Notes: a model not told the origin generated them from the letters alone. A DNA stretch of 59,599 nucleotides from Jiangella rhizosphaerae (GCF_003579925.1 NZ_QUAL01000018.1:1-59599); one strand, 5' to 3'. Counted from the first letter of the stretch, positions 51,409 through 59,599 are shown. Translations and numbers: made by a program.

Positions 51409-52364
51409 GAGTGCTGCGCCGCGTGGTGGGCGGCGAGCAGGTCGTCGCCCCAGTCGTGGCGCAGGTCGCGCCAGACGGAGTGGACGTGGTTCGCGTCGTG
51501 CTGGGTGTTGTCGTACTCGAGGAGGAACGTCGGTCCGAGGACGGCGTAGTAGTGGCCGTGGCCGGGCTCGACCGAGCCGGCCCAGCGGAACGTGACGTGC
51601 TCCAGCCCGGCGGCGGCGATCTCGGCCCAGGCCGGCGCCGCGGCGGCCGTCGTCACCCGGCCGAGGTAGTGCCGGACCAGCCGCTCGAGCAGCTCGCGTG
51701 CGTCCGGCGGCATGTCGCCATAGGCGAGGCCCGGCGCGATCCGTCCCGCGTCGGCGACCGGGTCGTCGCGGGTGAGGATGTCGCGCGGCGCCTCCGGTGA
51801 CGTGATGGCGGCGGCCTTCTCGGCCGGCGGCAGCGACGTGACCAACGCCCGGCCGAGGTCCTGTTCGGCGGCGAGCGTCCGCCGTCCGGCGCCCGGGAAA
51901 CCGCCGGGAACGGTGGCCGGGTTGGCGCCGAAGAACTGCGGCGTCGCGGTGACCCGGCCGTCCACCACGGTCACCGTGACGGCCAGGTGGTGCCCGCCCA
52001 GCCGCCACCCCCACGTCGCCGACCCCGGCGTCCCGTACACCCGGAACCAGTACAGCCCGGGCTGCCGCCGCTCCCACGTCGGCACCCCGGCCGCGCGCTC
52101 GACGGCACCGAGCACCGTCTCGAGGTCCATGATCGCCCGCGCGTCGGCGAGCCCCGTGGCCGACAGCCCGGTGGCCAGCAGCTCCAGCGCCAGCGATCGT
52201 TGCTGGCCGGACAGCTCGCCCAGCGCGATCCCGGGACGGGGCCGCGGCAGGTACGTGAACGTGCGCCGGTCGGGCGCGTCGAACGGCGCGGCCGCCTGCG
52301 CCAGCCGTCCGGGGTCGAGCGCGGCGAGGAACGCCGTCGCCGCCCGCGTCATCGGTTCGGTCAT
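51405..52364 (-). CDS. DUF3500-family protein
   Basis: A 319-aa protein of the DUF3500 family. The best-conserved part is near the C-terminus: GHGHYYAVLGPTFLLEYDNT and HDANHVHSVWRDLRHDWG, rich in His and Asp. Other family members are found in many actinobacteria and fungi; the function is unknown. No signal peptide is visible. It is divergent from the SDR gene at 52447, with a palindrome between them. Confidence 0.88.
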   Translation of the reverse strand: MTEPMTRAATAFLAALDPGRLAQAAAPFDAPDRRTFTYLPRPRPGIALGELSGQQRSLALELLATGLSATGLADARAIMDLETVLGAVERAAGVPTWERRQPGLYWFRVYGTPGSATWGWRLGGHHLAVTVTVVDGRVTATPQFFGANPATVPGGFPGAGRRTLAAEQDLGRALVTSLPPAEKAAAITSPEAPRDILTRDDPVADAGRIAPGLAYGDMPPDARELLERLVRHYLGRVTTAAAAPAWAEIAAAGLEHVTFRWAGSVEPGHGHYYAVLGPTFLLEYDNTQHDANHVHSVWRDLRHDWGDDLLAAHHAAQHS

Positions 52365-52404
52365 CGGACACCACTCTGCCAGCCCGGCACGCTCCGGGGT
52401 CGAT

Positions 52405-52425
52405 CGCTGACACTCCGTGTCAGCG
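52405..52425. promoter_or_regulatory. Perfect palindromic operator between divergent genes
   Basis: CGCTGACAC-TCC-GTGTCAGCG: nine-base arms, perfect. It is 22 bases from the SDR start and 41 from the DUF3500 start, so one regulator could control both. The shape suits TetR-family binding, but no regulator gene lies adjacent. Confidence 0.75.
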
Positions 52426-52446
52426 TCTGTCCGTCACCATCGGTCC

Positions 52447-53361
52447 ATGGAGAAGACGCTGGAAGGCAAGGTCGCGCTCGTCGCCGGTGCGTCGCGCGGC
52501 GCGGGGCGGGGGATCGCGGTCGAACTCGGGGCGGCCGGCGCGACGGTGTACTGCACCGCTCGCAGCACGCGGGCGCAGCGGTCGGAGCAGGACCTGCCCG
52601 AGACGATCGAGGAAACCGCGGAGCTGGTCACCGCGGCCGGCGGGACGGGCATCCCGGTGCAGGTCGACCACCTCGTGCCCGAGCAGGTGAAGGCGCTGGT
52701 CGACCGCATCGACGCCGACCAGGGCCGCCTGGACGTCCTGGTCAACGACATCTGGGGCGGCGAGCTGCTGTTCGCCTGGGACGCGACGGTGTGGGAGCAC
52801 TCGCTGGAGAAGGGCCTGCGGATCCTCCGGCTCGCCGTCGACACCCACATCGTCACCAGTCACTTCGCGCTGCCACTGCTGCTGCGCACGCCCGGCGGGC
52901 TGGTCGTCGAGATGACCGACGGCACCGCCGACTACAACGCGGCGAACTACCGGGTGTCGTTCTTCTACGACCTCGCGAAGGCCTCGGTGCTGCGCATGGG
53001 GTTCGCCCTCGGCCAGGAGCTGGGGCCGCGCGGTGCGACGGCGGTCGCGCTGACGCCTGGATGGCTGCGCTCGGAGCTGATGCTCAGCCACTTCGGGGTC
53101 ACGGAGGAGACGTGGCGCGACGCACTCGAGCGGGAGCCGCACTTCGCGATCTCGGAGACGCCGCGGTTCGTCGGCCGGGCGGTCGCGGCGCTGGCCGCCG
53201 ACCCGGACGTCGCACGCTGGAACGGGCAGTCGCTGTCCAGCGGCCAGCTGGCGCGGGTCTATGGTTTCACTGACCTCGACGGCAGCCGCCCCGACGCCTG
53301 GCGGTACCTGGTGGAGGTGCAGGACGCCGGCAAACCCGCCGACGTCACGGGGTACCGCTAG
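52447..53361 (+). CDS. Short-chain dehydrogenase/reductase
   Basis: A 304-aa SDR. The cofactor loop is VAGASRGAGRGIA, with TARSTR after strand 2, consistent with NADP preference. The catalytic YxxxK is FFYDLAKAS. The insertion DYNAANYRVS and long C-terminus resemble the DHRS1-type group of larger SDRs. The substrate is unknown. It lies ten bases before the Gfo/Idh/MocA gene and is likely co-transcribed. Confidence 0.9.
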   Translation: MEKTLEGKVALVAGASRGAGRGIAVELGAAGATVYCTARSTRAQRSEQDLPETIEETAELVTAAGGTGIPVQVDHLVPEQVKALVDRIDADQGRLDVLVNDIWGGELLFAWDATVWEHSLEKGLRILRLAVDTHIVTSHFALPLLLRTPGGLVVEMTDGTADYNAANYRVSFFYDLAKASVLRMGFALGQELGPRGATAVALTPGWLRSELMLSHFGVTEETWRDALEREPHFAISETPRFVGRAVAALAADPDVARWNGQSLSSGQLARVYGFTDLDGSRPDAWRYLVEVQDAGKPADVTGYR

Positions 53362-53370
53362 GAGCGACAG

Positions 53371-54366
53371 ATGACGGACTCGGCTCGGCGCATCCGATGG
53401 GGCATTCTCGGCACCGGTGGCATCGCGGCCTCGTTCGCGCGCGATCTGCAGCTGCTCGACGACGCCGAGGTGGTCGCCGTCGGCTCGCGCAGCGACGAGA
53501 GCGCGAGCGGCTTCGCCGGCCGGTTCGACCTGCCGCGGGCCTACGGCTCGTACGAGAAGCTGGTCGACGACCCCGACATCGACGTCGTCTACGTCGCCAC
53601 GCCGCAGACGGCGCACGCCGCGAACGTCCGGCTCGCCCTGGAGGCCGGGAAGCCGGTGCTGTGCGAGAAGCCGTTCACGGTCACCGGCGCAGAGGCGCGC
53701 GAGGTCGTCGACCTGGCGCGCGACCGCGGCGTGTTCCTCATGGAAGCGATGTGGACGCGGTTCCTGCCGCACTTCCGCCGCATCGACCAGCTGCTGCGCT
53801 CGGGCGTGCTGGGCGAGATCACGACGGTGGTCGCCGACCACGGCCAGGCCATCCCGGCCGGCGGCGGCCACCGGCTGCACGACCCCGCGCTTGCCGGCGG
53901 CGCACTGCTCGACCTCGGCGTCTACCCGGTGTCGCTGGCGTCGTACGTGCTGGGCCGCCCGGCCGGCGTCGTCGCGGCCGGCACGTTGCTGCCGAACGGC
54001 CTCGACGCCCAGACGTCGGCGGTGTTCACCTACGAGGGCGGCGCGCACGCCGTCGTCACCACCACGCTGGGGGCGCGGACGGCGAACCGCGCGGTCATCT
54101 CCGGCACCCAGGCGCGGCTGGAGATCGACGACGTCTGGTACGCGCCGACGTCGTTCTCGCTGCTCCGGCCGGGGTCGTCGCAGCCGGAGCGGTTCGAGCA
54201 CACCCGGGTCGGCGGCGGGCTGCGCCACCAGGCCGCCGAGGTCGGCCGGCTGCTGCGCGAGGGCGCCACCGAGAGCGACGTCATGCCGCTGGACGAGACC
54301 GTCGCGATCATGGAGACGCTCGACGAGATCCGCCGGCAGATCGGGCTGCGCTTCCCCGGCGAGTGA
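53371..54366 (+). CDS. Gfo/Idh/MocA-family oxidoreductase
   Basis: A 331-aa NAD(P)-dependent oxidoreductase. The Rossmann motif is WGILGTGGIAASFARDL, then VYVATPQTAHAANV and the family signature GKPVLCEKPFT with the catalytic Lys in EKP. The C-terminal domain has FLMEAMWTRFLPHFRR, as in trans-1,2-dihydrobenzene-1,2-diol or sugar dehydrogenases. The substrate is probably a sugar or inositol derivative. Confidence 0.92.
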   Translation: MTDSARRIRWGILGTGGIAASFARDLQLLDDAEVVAVGSRSDESASGFAGRFDLPRAYGSYEKLVDDPDIDVVYVATPQTAHAANVRLALEAGKPVLCEKPFTVTGAEAREVVDLARDRGVFLMEAMWTRFLPHFRRIDQLLRSGVLGEITTVVADHGQAIPAGGGHRLHDPALAGGALLDLGVYPVSLASYVLGRPAGVVAAGTLLPNGLDAQTSAVFTYEGGAHAVVTTTLGARTANRAVISGTQARLEIDDVWYAPTSFSLLRPGSSQPERFEHTRVGGGLRHQAAEVGRLLREGATESDVMPLDETVAIMETLDEIRRQIGLRFPGE

Positions 54367-54707
54367 TCGTCCGGTCCGGTCCTGCTCGCCACGGCGGTGC
54401 TGGCCGCTCCGCAATGAGCACCGATACGCACCACGAACCGGCCCGGCGAGGGTGGAACTCATGGTGCTCGCGACCAAGAACGGGCAGCGAGCAGGGGACG
54501 GGGTCGATTCTGGGCTCCTCGATGCGCGCGGCGTTCGCCCTGTTCTGGCGTGACGCTGAGCCGTCGGCCGTACGCCGTTCGCGTCGCGTGGTGCGTGGAG
54601 GCGCTCATTGCAAAGCGCGGCGCACGAAACCTGACCTGCGCCATTCCGGCGGTCGCCCCGGTGCGGCCCGGCCTCGGGTAGGGCATCATCCTCCTGAGGA
54701 GGGGGCC
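54367..54707. other. 341-base gap without a convincing gene
   Basis: No open frame here has recognisable domains or a ribosome site. Near its end CCTCC (54690-54694) and GGAGG (54698-54702) form a small hairpin that includes the SD of the next gene; it could weaken initiation. The rest shows nothing I can assign. Confidence 0.5.
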
Positions 54708-55766
54708 ATGACATCCATGCTCATGCCGGGCGTGACGGCGACTCGTCACCAGACGCCGCGGCTCACCGTCAACACGCTCACGGTGGCCGGCCGCGACACC
54801 GGGGAACCGGTCGTGTTCGTGCACGGCAACGTGTCGTCCAGCGTGTTCTGGCAGCCGGCCATGCTGCGGCTGCCTGAGCGGTTACGCCCGGTCGCGGTCG
54901 ACCTGCGCGGCTTCGGCGGCACCGACACCCTGCCGGTCGACGCGACCCGTGGCGTCCGCGACTACGCCGACGACGTCGCCGGGCTGCTCGACACCCTCGG
55001 GCTCGACGACGCGCACCTGGTCGGCTGGAGCATGGGCGGTGCGGTGGTGCTGCAGCTGCTGCTCGACGCGCCCGCGCGGTACCGGTCGGTCACGCTGGTC
55101 AACCCGGTCTCGCCGTACGGGTTCGGCGGCACCCGAGGCGCGGACGGGAAGCTGTGCGATCCGTCGGCCGCGGGGTCCGGCGGCGGTGCGGCGAACCCGG
55201 AGTTCGTGGCGCGGCTGCGCGACGGCGACCGCGGCGACGACGGCGCGCTGTCGCCCCGTCAGGTGATGCTGTCGTCGTACGTGAAGCCGCCGTTCGTGCC
55301 TGAGCACGCCGACGCCTACGTCGAGTCGATGCTGACCACCGCCGTCGGCGACGACCACTATCCCGGCGACTCCGTGGCCGCCGACGCCTGGCCGGGCGTG
55401 GGCCCGGGCACCCGAGGCGTGCTCAACACGATGGCGCCGACGCATCTGCGCCTGGACGGGCTCGACGCCATCGACCCGAAGCCGCCCATCCGCTGGATCC
55501 GCGGTTCCGACGACGTCATCGTCTCCGACACGTCGCTGTTCGACCTCGCCTACCTCGGCTCCATCGGCGCCGTGCCGGGCTGGCCGGGCGAGGACGCCGC
55601 GCCGCCGCAGCCGATGGTCGCGCAGACCCGCGCCGTCCTCGACTCCTACCGCGCCGCCGGCGGCGTCACCAGCGAGACCGTCATCGCCGGCACCGCGCAC
55701 AGCCCGCACATCGAGAAACCGGACGAGTTCGTGGCGGCGCTGGTCAGCGGGCTGGACACGCGATGA
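54708..55766 (+). CDS. Alpha/beta hydrolase
   Basis: A 352-aa hydrolase with FVHGNVSSSVFW (oxyanion loop), VDLRGFGGTD, nucleophile Ser in GWSMGGAVVLQ, Asp in RGSDDVIVSD and His in TAHSPHIEKPDEF, so the triad is complete. The Gly/Ala-rich cap includes CDPSAAGSGGGAANPEF. The substrate is unknown. It overlaps the next hydrolase by four bases, a two-gene operon. Confidence 0.88.
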   Translation: MTSMLMPGVTATRHQTPRLTVNTLTVAGRDTGEPVVFVHGNVSSSVFWQPAMLRLPERLRPVAVDLRGFGGTDTLPVDATRGVRDYADDVAGLLDTLGLDDAHLVGWSMGGAVVLQLLLDAPARYRSVTLVNPVSPYGFGGTRGADGKLCDPSAAGSGGGAANPEFVARLRDGDRGDDGALSPRQVMLSSYVKPPFVPEHADAYVESMLTTAVGDDHYPGDSVAADAWPGVGPGTRGVLNTMAPTHLRLDGLDAIDPKPPIRWIRGSDDVIVSDTSLFDLAYLGSIGAVPGWPGEDAAPPQPMVAQTRAVLDSYRAAGGVTSETVIAGTAHSPHIEKPDEFVAALVSGLDTR

Positions 55767-56638
55767 CGCTCGGGGTCGCGGTCGACGGGGGGACGCTCGC
55801 GGTCCACGAGCTGGGACGCGGCGGGGCCGGCGCCCCCGTCGTCATGGCGTTGCACGGCATCACCGCGAACGCGCTGGCCTTCGGTGCGGTCGCGCAAGCG
55901 CTGGACGGCCAGGTCCGGCTGCTCGCGCCCGACTTGCGCGGCCGGGCCGACAGCCGGTCGATCCGCGGGCCGTGGGGGCTGGAGGCGCACGCCGCCGACG
56001 TCGTCGCCGTCCTCGATGCCGCCCGGGTCGAGTCGGCGGTGCTGCTGGGCCACTCGATGGGCGCCTACGTCGCGGCGCTGACGGCGTACCTCCACCCGTC
56101 CCGGGTGTCGTCGCTGGTGCTGATCGACGGCGGCGTCGGGTTCCCGGCTCCGGACGGCGACATCGACGCCGCTCTGGAGCAGGTGATCGGCCCGGCGATG
56201 CGGCGGCTCACCATGACGTTCGCCGACGAAGCCGCCTACCTGGACTTCTGGCGTGAGCATCCGGCGATCGGCCCGGCCCTCGACGCACCGTACGGCGAGC
56301 TGGTCGAGGCGTACCTGCGGCACGACCTCGTCGGCCGCGACGGCGAGCGTCGCTCGTCCTGCGTGCTCGACGCGGTGCGAGCCGACGGCGCCGACGTGCT
56401 GGCCGACCCGGTCGTGCTGCGCGCGCTGCGCGACGGCACCGTCCCGGCGACGCTGCTGTACGCCGCGCGCGGGCTGCTGGACGAGCCGCAGGGCCTGCTC
56501 GACGCCGAGCGCATCGCCGCGGCCGAGCTGCCGCCGACGGTCCGCGTCATCCCGGCCGGCGGCGTGAACCACTACACCGTCCTCTTCGAGCACCAGGCGG
56601 TCCGCCTGATCGAGTACGCCATCGGCACGTCGGTCTAG
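55763..56638 (+). CDS. Alpha/beta hydrolase
   Basis: A 291-aa hydrolase with ALHGITANALAF, PDLRGRADS, nucleophile Ser in GHSMGAYVAAL and His in GGVNHYTVLF. The acid residue is probably in ARGLLDEPQG. It is coupled to the previous hydrolase, and both belong to the broad lactonase/haloperoxidase group. Together they may act on one ester or lactone. Confidence 0.86.
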   Translation: MTLGVAVDGGTLAVHELGRGGAGAPVVMALHGITANALAFGAVAQALDGQVRLLAPDLRGRADSRSIRGPWGLEAHAADVVAVLDAARVESAVLLGHSMGAYVAALTAYLHPSRVSSLVLIDGGVGFPAPDGDIDAALEQVIGPAMRRLTMTFADEAAYLDFWREHPAIGPALDAPYGELVEAYLRHDLVGRDGERRSSCVLDAVRADGADVLADPVVLRALRDGTVPATLLYAARGLLDEPQGLLDAERIAAAELPPTVRVIPAGGVNHYTVLFEHQAVRLIEYAIGTSV

Positions 56639-56650
56639 CGGCCGCGATGC

Positions 56651-57403
56651 TCAGCGCGCCGACCAGCCGCCGTCGATGACGAGGTCGGTGCCGGTGATCG
56701 ACTGGGCGGCCGGGCCGGTGAGGTAGGCCACCGCCTCGGCGACCTCGTCGGGCTCGACGAGGCGCTTGATCGCCTCGTTGGCCAGCAGGATTTCGCTGAC
56801 CACGCGCTCCTCGGGCAGGCCGTGCACCGCGGCCTGGTCGGCGATCTGCGCCTCGACCAGCGGCGTGCGCACGTAGCCGGGGTTGACGCAGTTCGACGTC
56901 ACCCCGTGCGGCGCACCCTCGAGCGCCGTCACCTTCGACAGCCCCTCCAGGCCGTGCTTCGCGGCGACGTACGCGGACTTGAACGGGCTCGCCCGCAGGC
57001 CGTGCGCGCTGGAGACGTTCACGATGCGGCCCCACGAGCGCGCGTACATGCCCGGCAGCGCGGCGCGGATGAGCAGGAACGGCGCCTCGAGCATGAGCCG
57101 GAGCATGAACGCGAACCGGTCAGGCGGGAACTCCTCCAGCCGGGCGACGTGCTGGATGCCGGCGTTGTTGACCAGGATGTCGACGTCGATCTCGGCCGAT
57201 GCCAGAGCGGCGGTGTCGGAGAGGTCGACCTGCCACGGCTCGCCGCCGCAGTCGCCGGCTACGGACGCCGCGCGCTCGCCGTCGACGTCGGCGACGATGA
57301 CGTGCGCACCCGCCGCGCCCAGCCGCCGGGCCACCGCGGCGCCGATGCCGCTGCCCCCGCCGGTGACCAGCGCCCGCCGCCCGCTCAGATCGAGTCCCGT
57401 CAT
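56651..57403 (-). CDS. 3-hydroxybutyrate-dehydrogenase-like SDR
   Basis: A 250-aa classical SDR with TGGGSGIGAAVARRLG, NNAGIQHVARLEEFP, VSSAHGLRASPFKSAY and the catalytic Y-x3-K in YVAAKHG. The NNAGIQHVAxxxxFP and SAHGLxASxxKSAY blocks match D-3-hydroxybutyrate dehydrogenases (acetoacetate formation, PHB or ketone use). TAGAGT six bases before the ATG suggests a leaderless mRNA. It is divergent from the MarR-GNAT gene. Confidence 0.87.
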   Translation of the reverse strand: MTGLDLSGRRALVTGGGSGIGAAVARRLGAAGAHVIVADVDGERAASVAGDCGGEPWQVDLSDTAALASAEIDVDILVNNAGIQHVARLEEFPPDRFAFMLRLMLEAPFLLIRAALPGMYARSWGRIVNVSSAHGLRASPFKSAYVAAKHGLEGLSKVTALEGAPHGVTSNCVNPGYVRTPLVEAQIADQAAVHGLPEERVVSEILLANEAIKRLVEPDEVAEAVAYLTGPAAQSITGTDLVIDGGWSAR

Positions 57404-57476
57404 GGGGCGACTCTAGGGCGCACCCGCCCTCGCCGCACCCGCCCAACTCGGGGGAGGGAGGTGTGGAGGGAAGAAG

Positions 57477-57490
57477 CTGACTAGAGTCAG
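57477..57490 (+). promoter_or_regulatory. MarR-type palindrome over the -10 of the MarR-GNAT gene
   Basis: CTGACT-AG-AGTCAG is a perfect palindrome (57477-57490) that overlaps the -10 TAGAGT (57482-57487), six bases before ATG 57494. Its size and position are typical of MarR autoregulation. Confidence 0.68.
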
Positions 57491-57493
57491 AGA

Positions 57494-58384
57494 ATGGACG
57501 AGACGATGATCGCGCAGGTGCGGCGGTTCAACCGCGTCGTCACGCAGCAGGTCGGCGCGCTCAACGACCGGTTCCTCGCGCGCGACCGGCCGCTGGGGGA
57601 GTCGCGGCTGCTGTGGGAGATCGGCGACGGCCGGGACGTGCGGTCGCTGCGTACGGCGCTCGACCTCGACTCCGGCTACGTGAGCCGGCTGCTGCGCTCG
57701 CTGGAGGCGGCCGGACTGGTGACCACGCAGCCCAGCCCGGCCGACCGGCGGGTGCGGCTGGCCCGGCTCACCGAGGCCGGGTGGGCCGAGCGGCGGCTAC
57801 TGGACGAGCGCAGCGACGCGCTCGCCGCGGAGCTGCTCGCGACGCTGCCCGGCCGGCAGCGCGAGCGGCTGGTCGCGGCGATGGCCGAGGTCGAGCGGCT
57901 GCTGACGGCGGCGTCGGTGCGGTTCGCGGTGACCGACCCGGACGACCCGGTCGCCCGGCACTGCCTGCGCGCCTACGCCGCCGAGTTGGACGTCCGGTTC
58001 GACGGCGGGTTCTCCCTGGACCATGGCATCCGCGCCGATGCCGCCGATGTGCGCCCGCCGAACGGGCTGCTCCTGGTCGCCATGCTGCACGGAGCGCCGG
58101 TGGGGTGCGGCGTGCTGCTGTTCCGCGACGCCGAGCCGGCGCACCTGAAGCGCATGTGGGTCTACGAGTCCGCGCGCGGACTGGGGCTCGGCCGCCGGCT
58201 GCTCGCCGAGCTGGAACGGCTGGCCGCCGAGCACGGCGCGCCGGCCGTCCGGCTCGAGACGAACTCAGCCCTGACGGAAGCGATCGCGCTGTACCGGTCG
58301 GCCGGCTACACCGAGGTTCCGCCCTTCAACGCCGAGCCGTACGCCCACCATTGGTTCCAGAAGCCCCTCCCGCCGCCCGGCTGA
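57494..58384 (+). CDS. MarR regulator fused to GNAT acetyltransferase
   Basis: A 296-aa fusion. Residues 1-140 are a winged-helix MarR domain (LLWEIGDGRDVRSLRTALDL then YVSRLLRSLEAAGLV with the wing TQPSPADRRVRLARLT). Residues 150-296 are a GNAT acetyltransferase with the CoA loop ARGLGLGRRLLAELERLAAE and VRLETNSALTEAIALYRSAG. This MarR-GNAT fusion is a known bacterial architecture. The start is fixed by the overlapping promoter. Confidence 0.93.
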   Translation: MDETMIAQVRRFNRVVTQQVGALNDRFLARDRPLGESRLLWEIGDGRDVRSLRTALDLDSGYVSRLLRSLEAAGLVTTQPSPADRRVRLARLTEAGWAERRLLDERSDALAAELLATLPGRQRERLVAAMAEVERLLTAASVRFAVTDPDDPVARHCLRAYAAELDVRFDGGFSLDHGIRADAADVRPPNGLLLVAMLHGAPVGCGVLLFRDAEPAHLKRMWVYESARGLGLGRRLLAELERLAAEHGAPAVRLETNSALTEAIALYRSAGYTEVPPFNAEPYAHHWFQKPLPPPG

Positions 58385-58409
58385 CGACCCGACCTGCGAC
58401 AATGGAGGC

Positions 58410-58991
58410 ATGGCGGAACGCAAGCCGCCCGGCATGGGCTTCGAGACATGGATCGACAAACAGGTCCGCGAGGCTCAGGAGCGCGGCGAGTTCGACGACC
58501 TGCCGCTCGCCGGCAAGCCGTTGCCGCCCCGCCGCCCGGGCGACGAGTACACCTGGATCCGCGAGAAGCTGGCCCGCGAGGGCGAGTCCGCCGAGGCGTT
58601 GCTGCCGACGCCGCTGCGGTTGCGCAAAGAGATCCACCAGCTGCCCGAGACGCTGCGCGACGTCCGGTCCGAACAGGCGGTTCGTGACGTGGTCGCCGAG
58701 CTGAACGAGCGCATCGCGCAGTGGCTACGCGCGCCGTCGGGCCCGAACATCCCGGTCGCGCCCGTCGACGCCGACACCGTCGTCGCCGAGTGGCGCACGG
58801 CGCGGGCCGAGCGCCAGGCCGCCGAGCGTCAGATCGCCCAGGAGCGCGCAGCCGCGGCCGAGCAGGCGGCGGCCGCCGCGCGCGCCACCGCCGAGGAGGC
58901 CCGCCGCAACCGCGGCAACCCGCTCAGCCCGTTCACCTGGCTCACCTGGTGGCGCCGGCAGATCGGACGGCGGGGAGACCGAACGCCCTGA
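58410..58991 (+). CDS. DUF1992 (DnaJC28-like) protein
   Basis: A 193-aa protein. The DUF1992 domain occupies residues 1-80 (WIDKQVREAQERGEFDDLPL then GKPLPPRRPGDEYTWI), followed by a helical region with a long Ala/Glu/Arg coiled coil. Related proteins are called DnaJ homologue C28, although the J domain is absent. GACAAT six bases before the ATG gives a leaderless arrangement, like the Ldt gene. Its end overlaps the convergent sigma-factor gene by about 50 bases. Confidence 0.9.
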   Translation: MAERKPPGMGFETWIDKQVREAQERGEFDDLPLAGKPLPPRRPGDEYTWIREKLAREGESAEALLPTPLRLRKEIHQLPETLRDVRSEQAVRDVVAELNERIAQWLRAPSGPNIPVAPVDADTVVAEWRTARAERQAAERQIAQERAAAAEQAAAAARATAEEARRNRGNPLSPFTWLTWWRRQIGRRGDRTP

Positions 58992-59599
58992 CCAGCTCCG
59001 CATCGCGGAAGACCGTCACCCGGTCGATCCGCCCGCCGGCCATCGTCAGCAGCATCAGTCCGTGCGCCCGGTGCACGCCGTCCTCGCCGCGCTTGTACAT
59101 CGCGTGCGCCGGCTGCCCGTTGGCCCGGGTCTCGATCGTGAGCATGTCGCCGGGCGCGCCGAGGCGCGGCGCCAGGAACCGGCCGACCGTCTCCGCACCG
59201 CGGAACCACGTCGCGTGCGGCGGCATCTCCAGCACGGCGTCGCGGGCCAGCAGCCGCACCAGGCCGTCGACGTCGGCGTGCTCGAACGCCGCCACGTAAC
59301 GGTCCAGCAGCTCGCGCTGCCGCGCGTCGGACGGCTCCGGCGCGACGCGCGCGACGCCGTCCGCGTCCAGCCCGGCCAGCTGGGCCCGCGCCCGCCGTAG
59401 CGCGCTGTTCACCGCCGTCGTCGTCGTGTCGAGCAGCCGCGCGACCTCCGCGGCCCGCCAGCGCAGGACGTCGCGCAGGATCAGCACCGCCCGCTGCCGC
59501 GCCGGCAGGTACTGCAGCGCGGCGACCAGCGCCAGCCGCGTGCTCTCCCGGCCGACGGCGATGGCGGCGGGGTCGTCGGCGTGCGGATCGGCGACGGCG
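58942..59599 (-). CDS. ECF sigma factor with SnoaL-like C-terminal domain (5' end outside window)
   Basis: The visible 218 codons include the sigma-70 region 4 (ARQRAVLILRDVLRWRAAEV, then ARLLDTTTTAVNSALRRARAQ) and a SnoaL/NTF2-like tail (LLDRYVAAFEHADVDGLVRL, then FRGAETVGRFL and AHGLMLLTMAGGRI). This architecture is typical of the SigG/SigJ-type groups (ECF41/ECF56), where the C-terminal domain regulates the sigma factor without a classic anti-sigma. Region 2 and the start lie beyond 59599. Confidence 0.92.
   Translation of the reverse strand, partial: AVADPHADDPAAIAVGRESTRLALVAALQYLPARQRAVLILRDVLRWRAAEVARLLDTTTTAVNSALRRARAQLAGLDADGVARVAPEPSDARQRELLDRYVAAFEHADVDGLVRLLARDAVLEMPPHATWFRGAETVGRFLAPRLGAPGDMLTIETRANGQPAHAMYKRGEDGVHRAHGLMLLTMAGGRIDRVTVFRDAELVRAFGLPAVRSAGATR

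Noticed and set aside
54415-54707. N-terminal extension of the hydrolase at 54708
   Set aside because: The frame is open but has no ribosome site or domain and a Arg/Ser/Pro-rich shadow-like composition; GAGGAGG before 54708 marks the start.
1-59599. CRISPR arrays, prophage, rRNA or complete insertion sequences
   Set aside because: None seen on reading both strands; no transposase, integrase or regular spacer array.

Overview
The window is about 59.6 kb of very GC-rich DNA with actinobacterial features: lipoproteins with Pro/Thr-rich linkers, many ATGA or GTGA start/stop overlaps, frequent GTG starts, an actinobacterial-type topoisomerase I without zinc fingers, and many genes with a TANNNT box 5-7 nt before the start codon (probable leaderless mRNAs). 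From memory, the housekeeping order topA ... tmk-holB ... PSP1-TAP hydrolase ... tRNA-Thr matches the Actinomycetota core. The genus is not provable from sequence alone; a Jiangella-like organism is my guess.

Layout. 1-4.6 kb: a truncated DUF222 gene, an M28 peptidase lipoprotein, a CAP-domain lipoprotein, a MerR regulator with a textbook 19-bp-spacer operator, an NTF2-like protein, a YndJ-like membrane protein and a PLP-binding protein. 4.8-7.4 kb: topA. 7.5-32.0 kb: a catabolic/transport island between topA and tmk. It holds two cupins, an isochorismatase-like amidase, an Fbp-type ABC importer, three MFS carriers, an EamA carrier, two alpha/beta hydrolases, a dihydroorotase/hydantoinase-like cyclic amidohydrolase, a luciferase-like monooxygenase, a CoxG protein plus a three-subunit molybdenum hydroxylase, a GntR/FCD regulator, a TctCBA importer and a peroxiredoxin. 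Eight copies of a degenerate operator (about RGATA-N3-KATMC) sit at its promoters, which suggests one regulon run by the GntR protein. The gene set fits oxidation, ring opening and deamination of an unknown N-containing ring compound.

32.0-41.9 kb: a serpin-like gene and tmk, each preceded by a copy of the same 113-nt RNA-like element with three compensatory base changes; DedA, holB and a nucleotidyltransferase; a decayed stretch (36.9-37.9 kb) with two pseudogene remnants and dense inverted repeats; then PSP1, a TAP-type hydrolase, an L,D-transpeptidase and tRNA-Thr(CGT) with a terminator.

41.9-51.4 kb: a peptide-use locus. A double-module Lrp regulator and a fused DppDF ATPase diverge from M19 dipeptidase, SBP, DppB, DppC, an M24-like protein with altered metal ligands, and a proline-iminopeptidase-like hydrolase. 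51.4-59.6 kb: miscellaneous metabolism (DUF3500, two SDRs, Gfo/Idh/MocA, two alpha/beta hydrolases), a MarR-GNAT fusion with its own palindrome, a DUF1992 protein and a truncated ECF sigma factor with a SnoaL-like tail.
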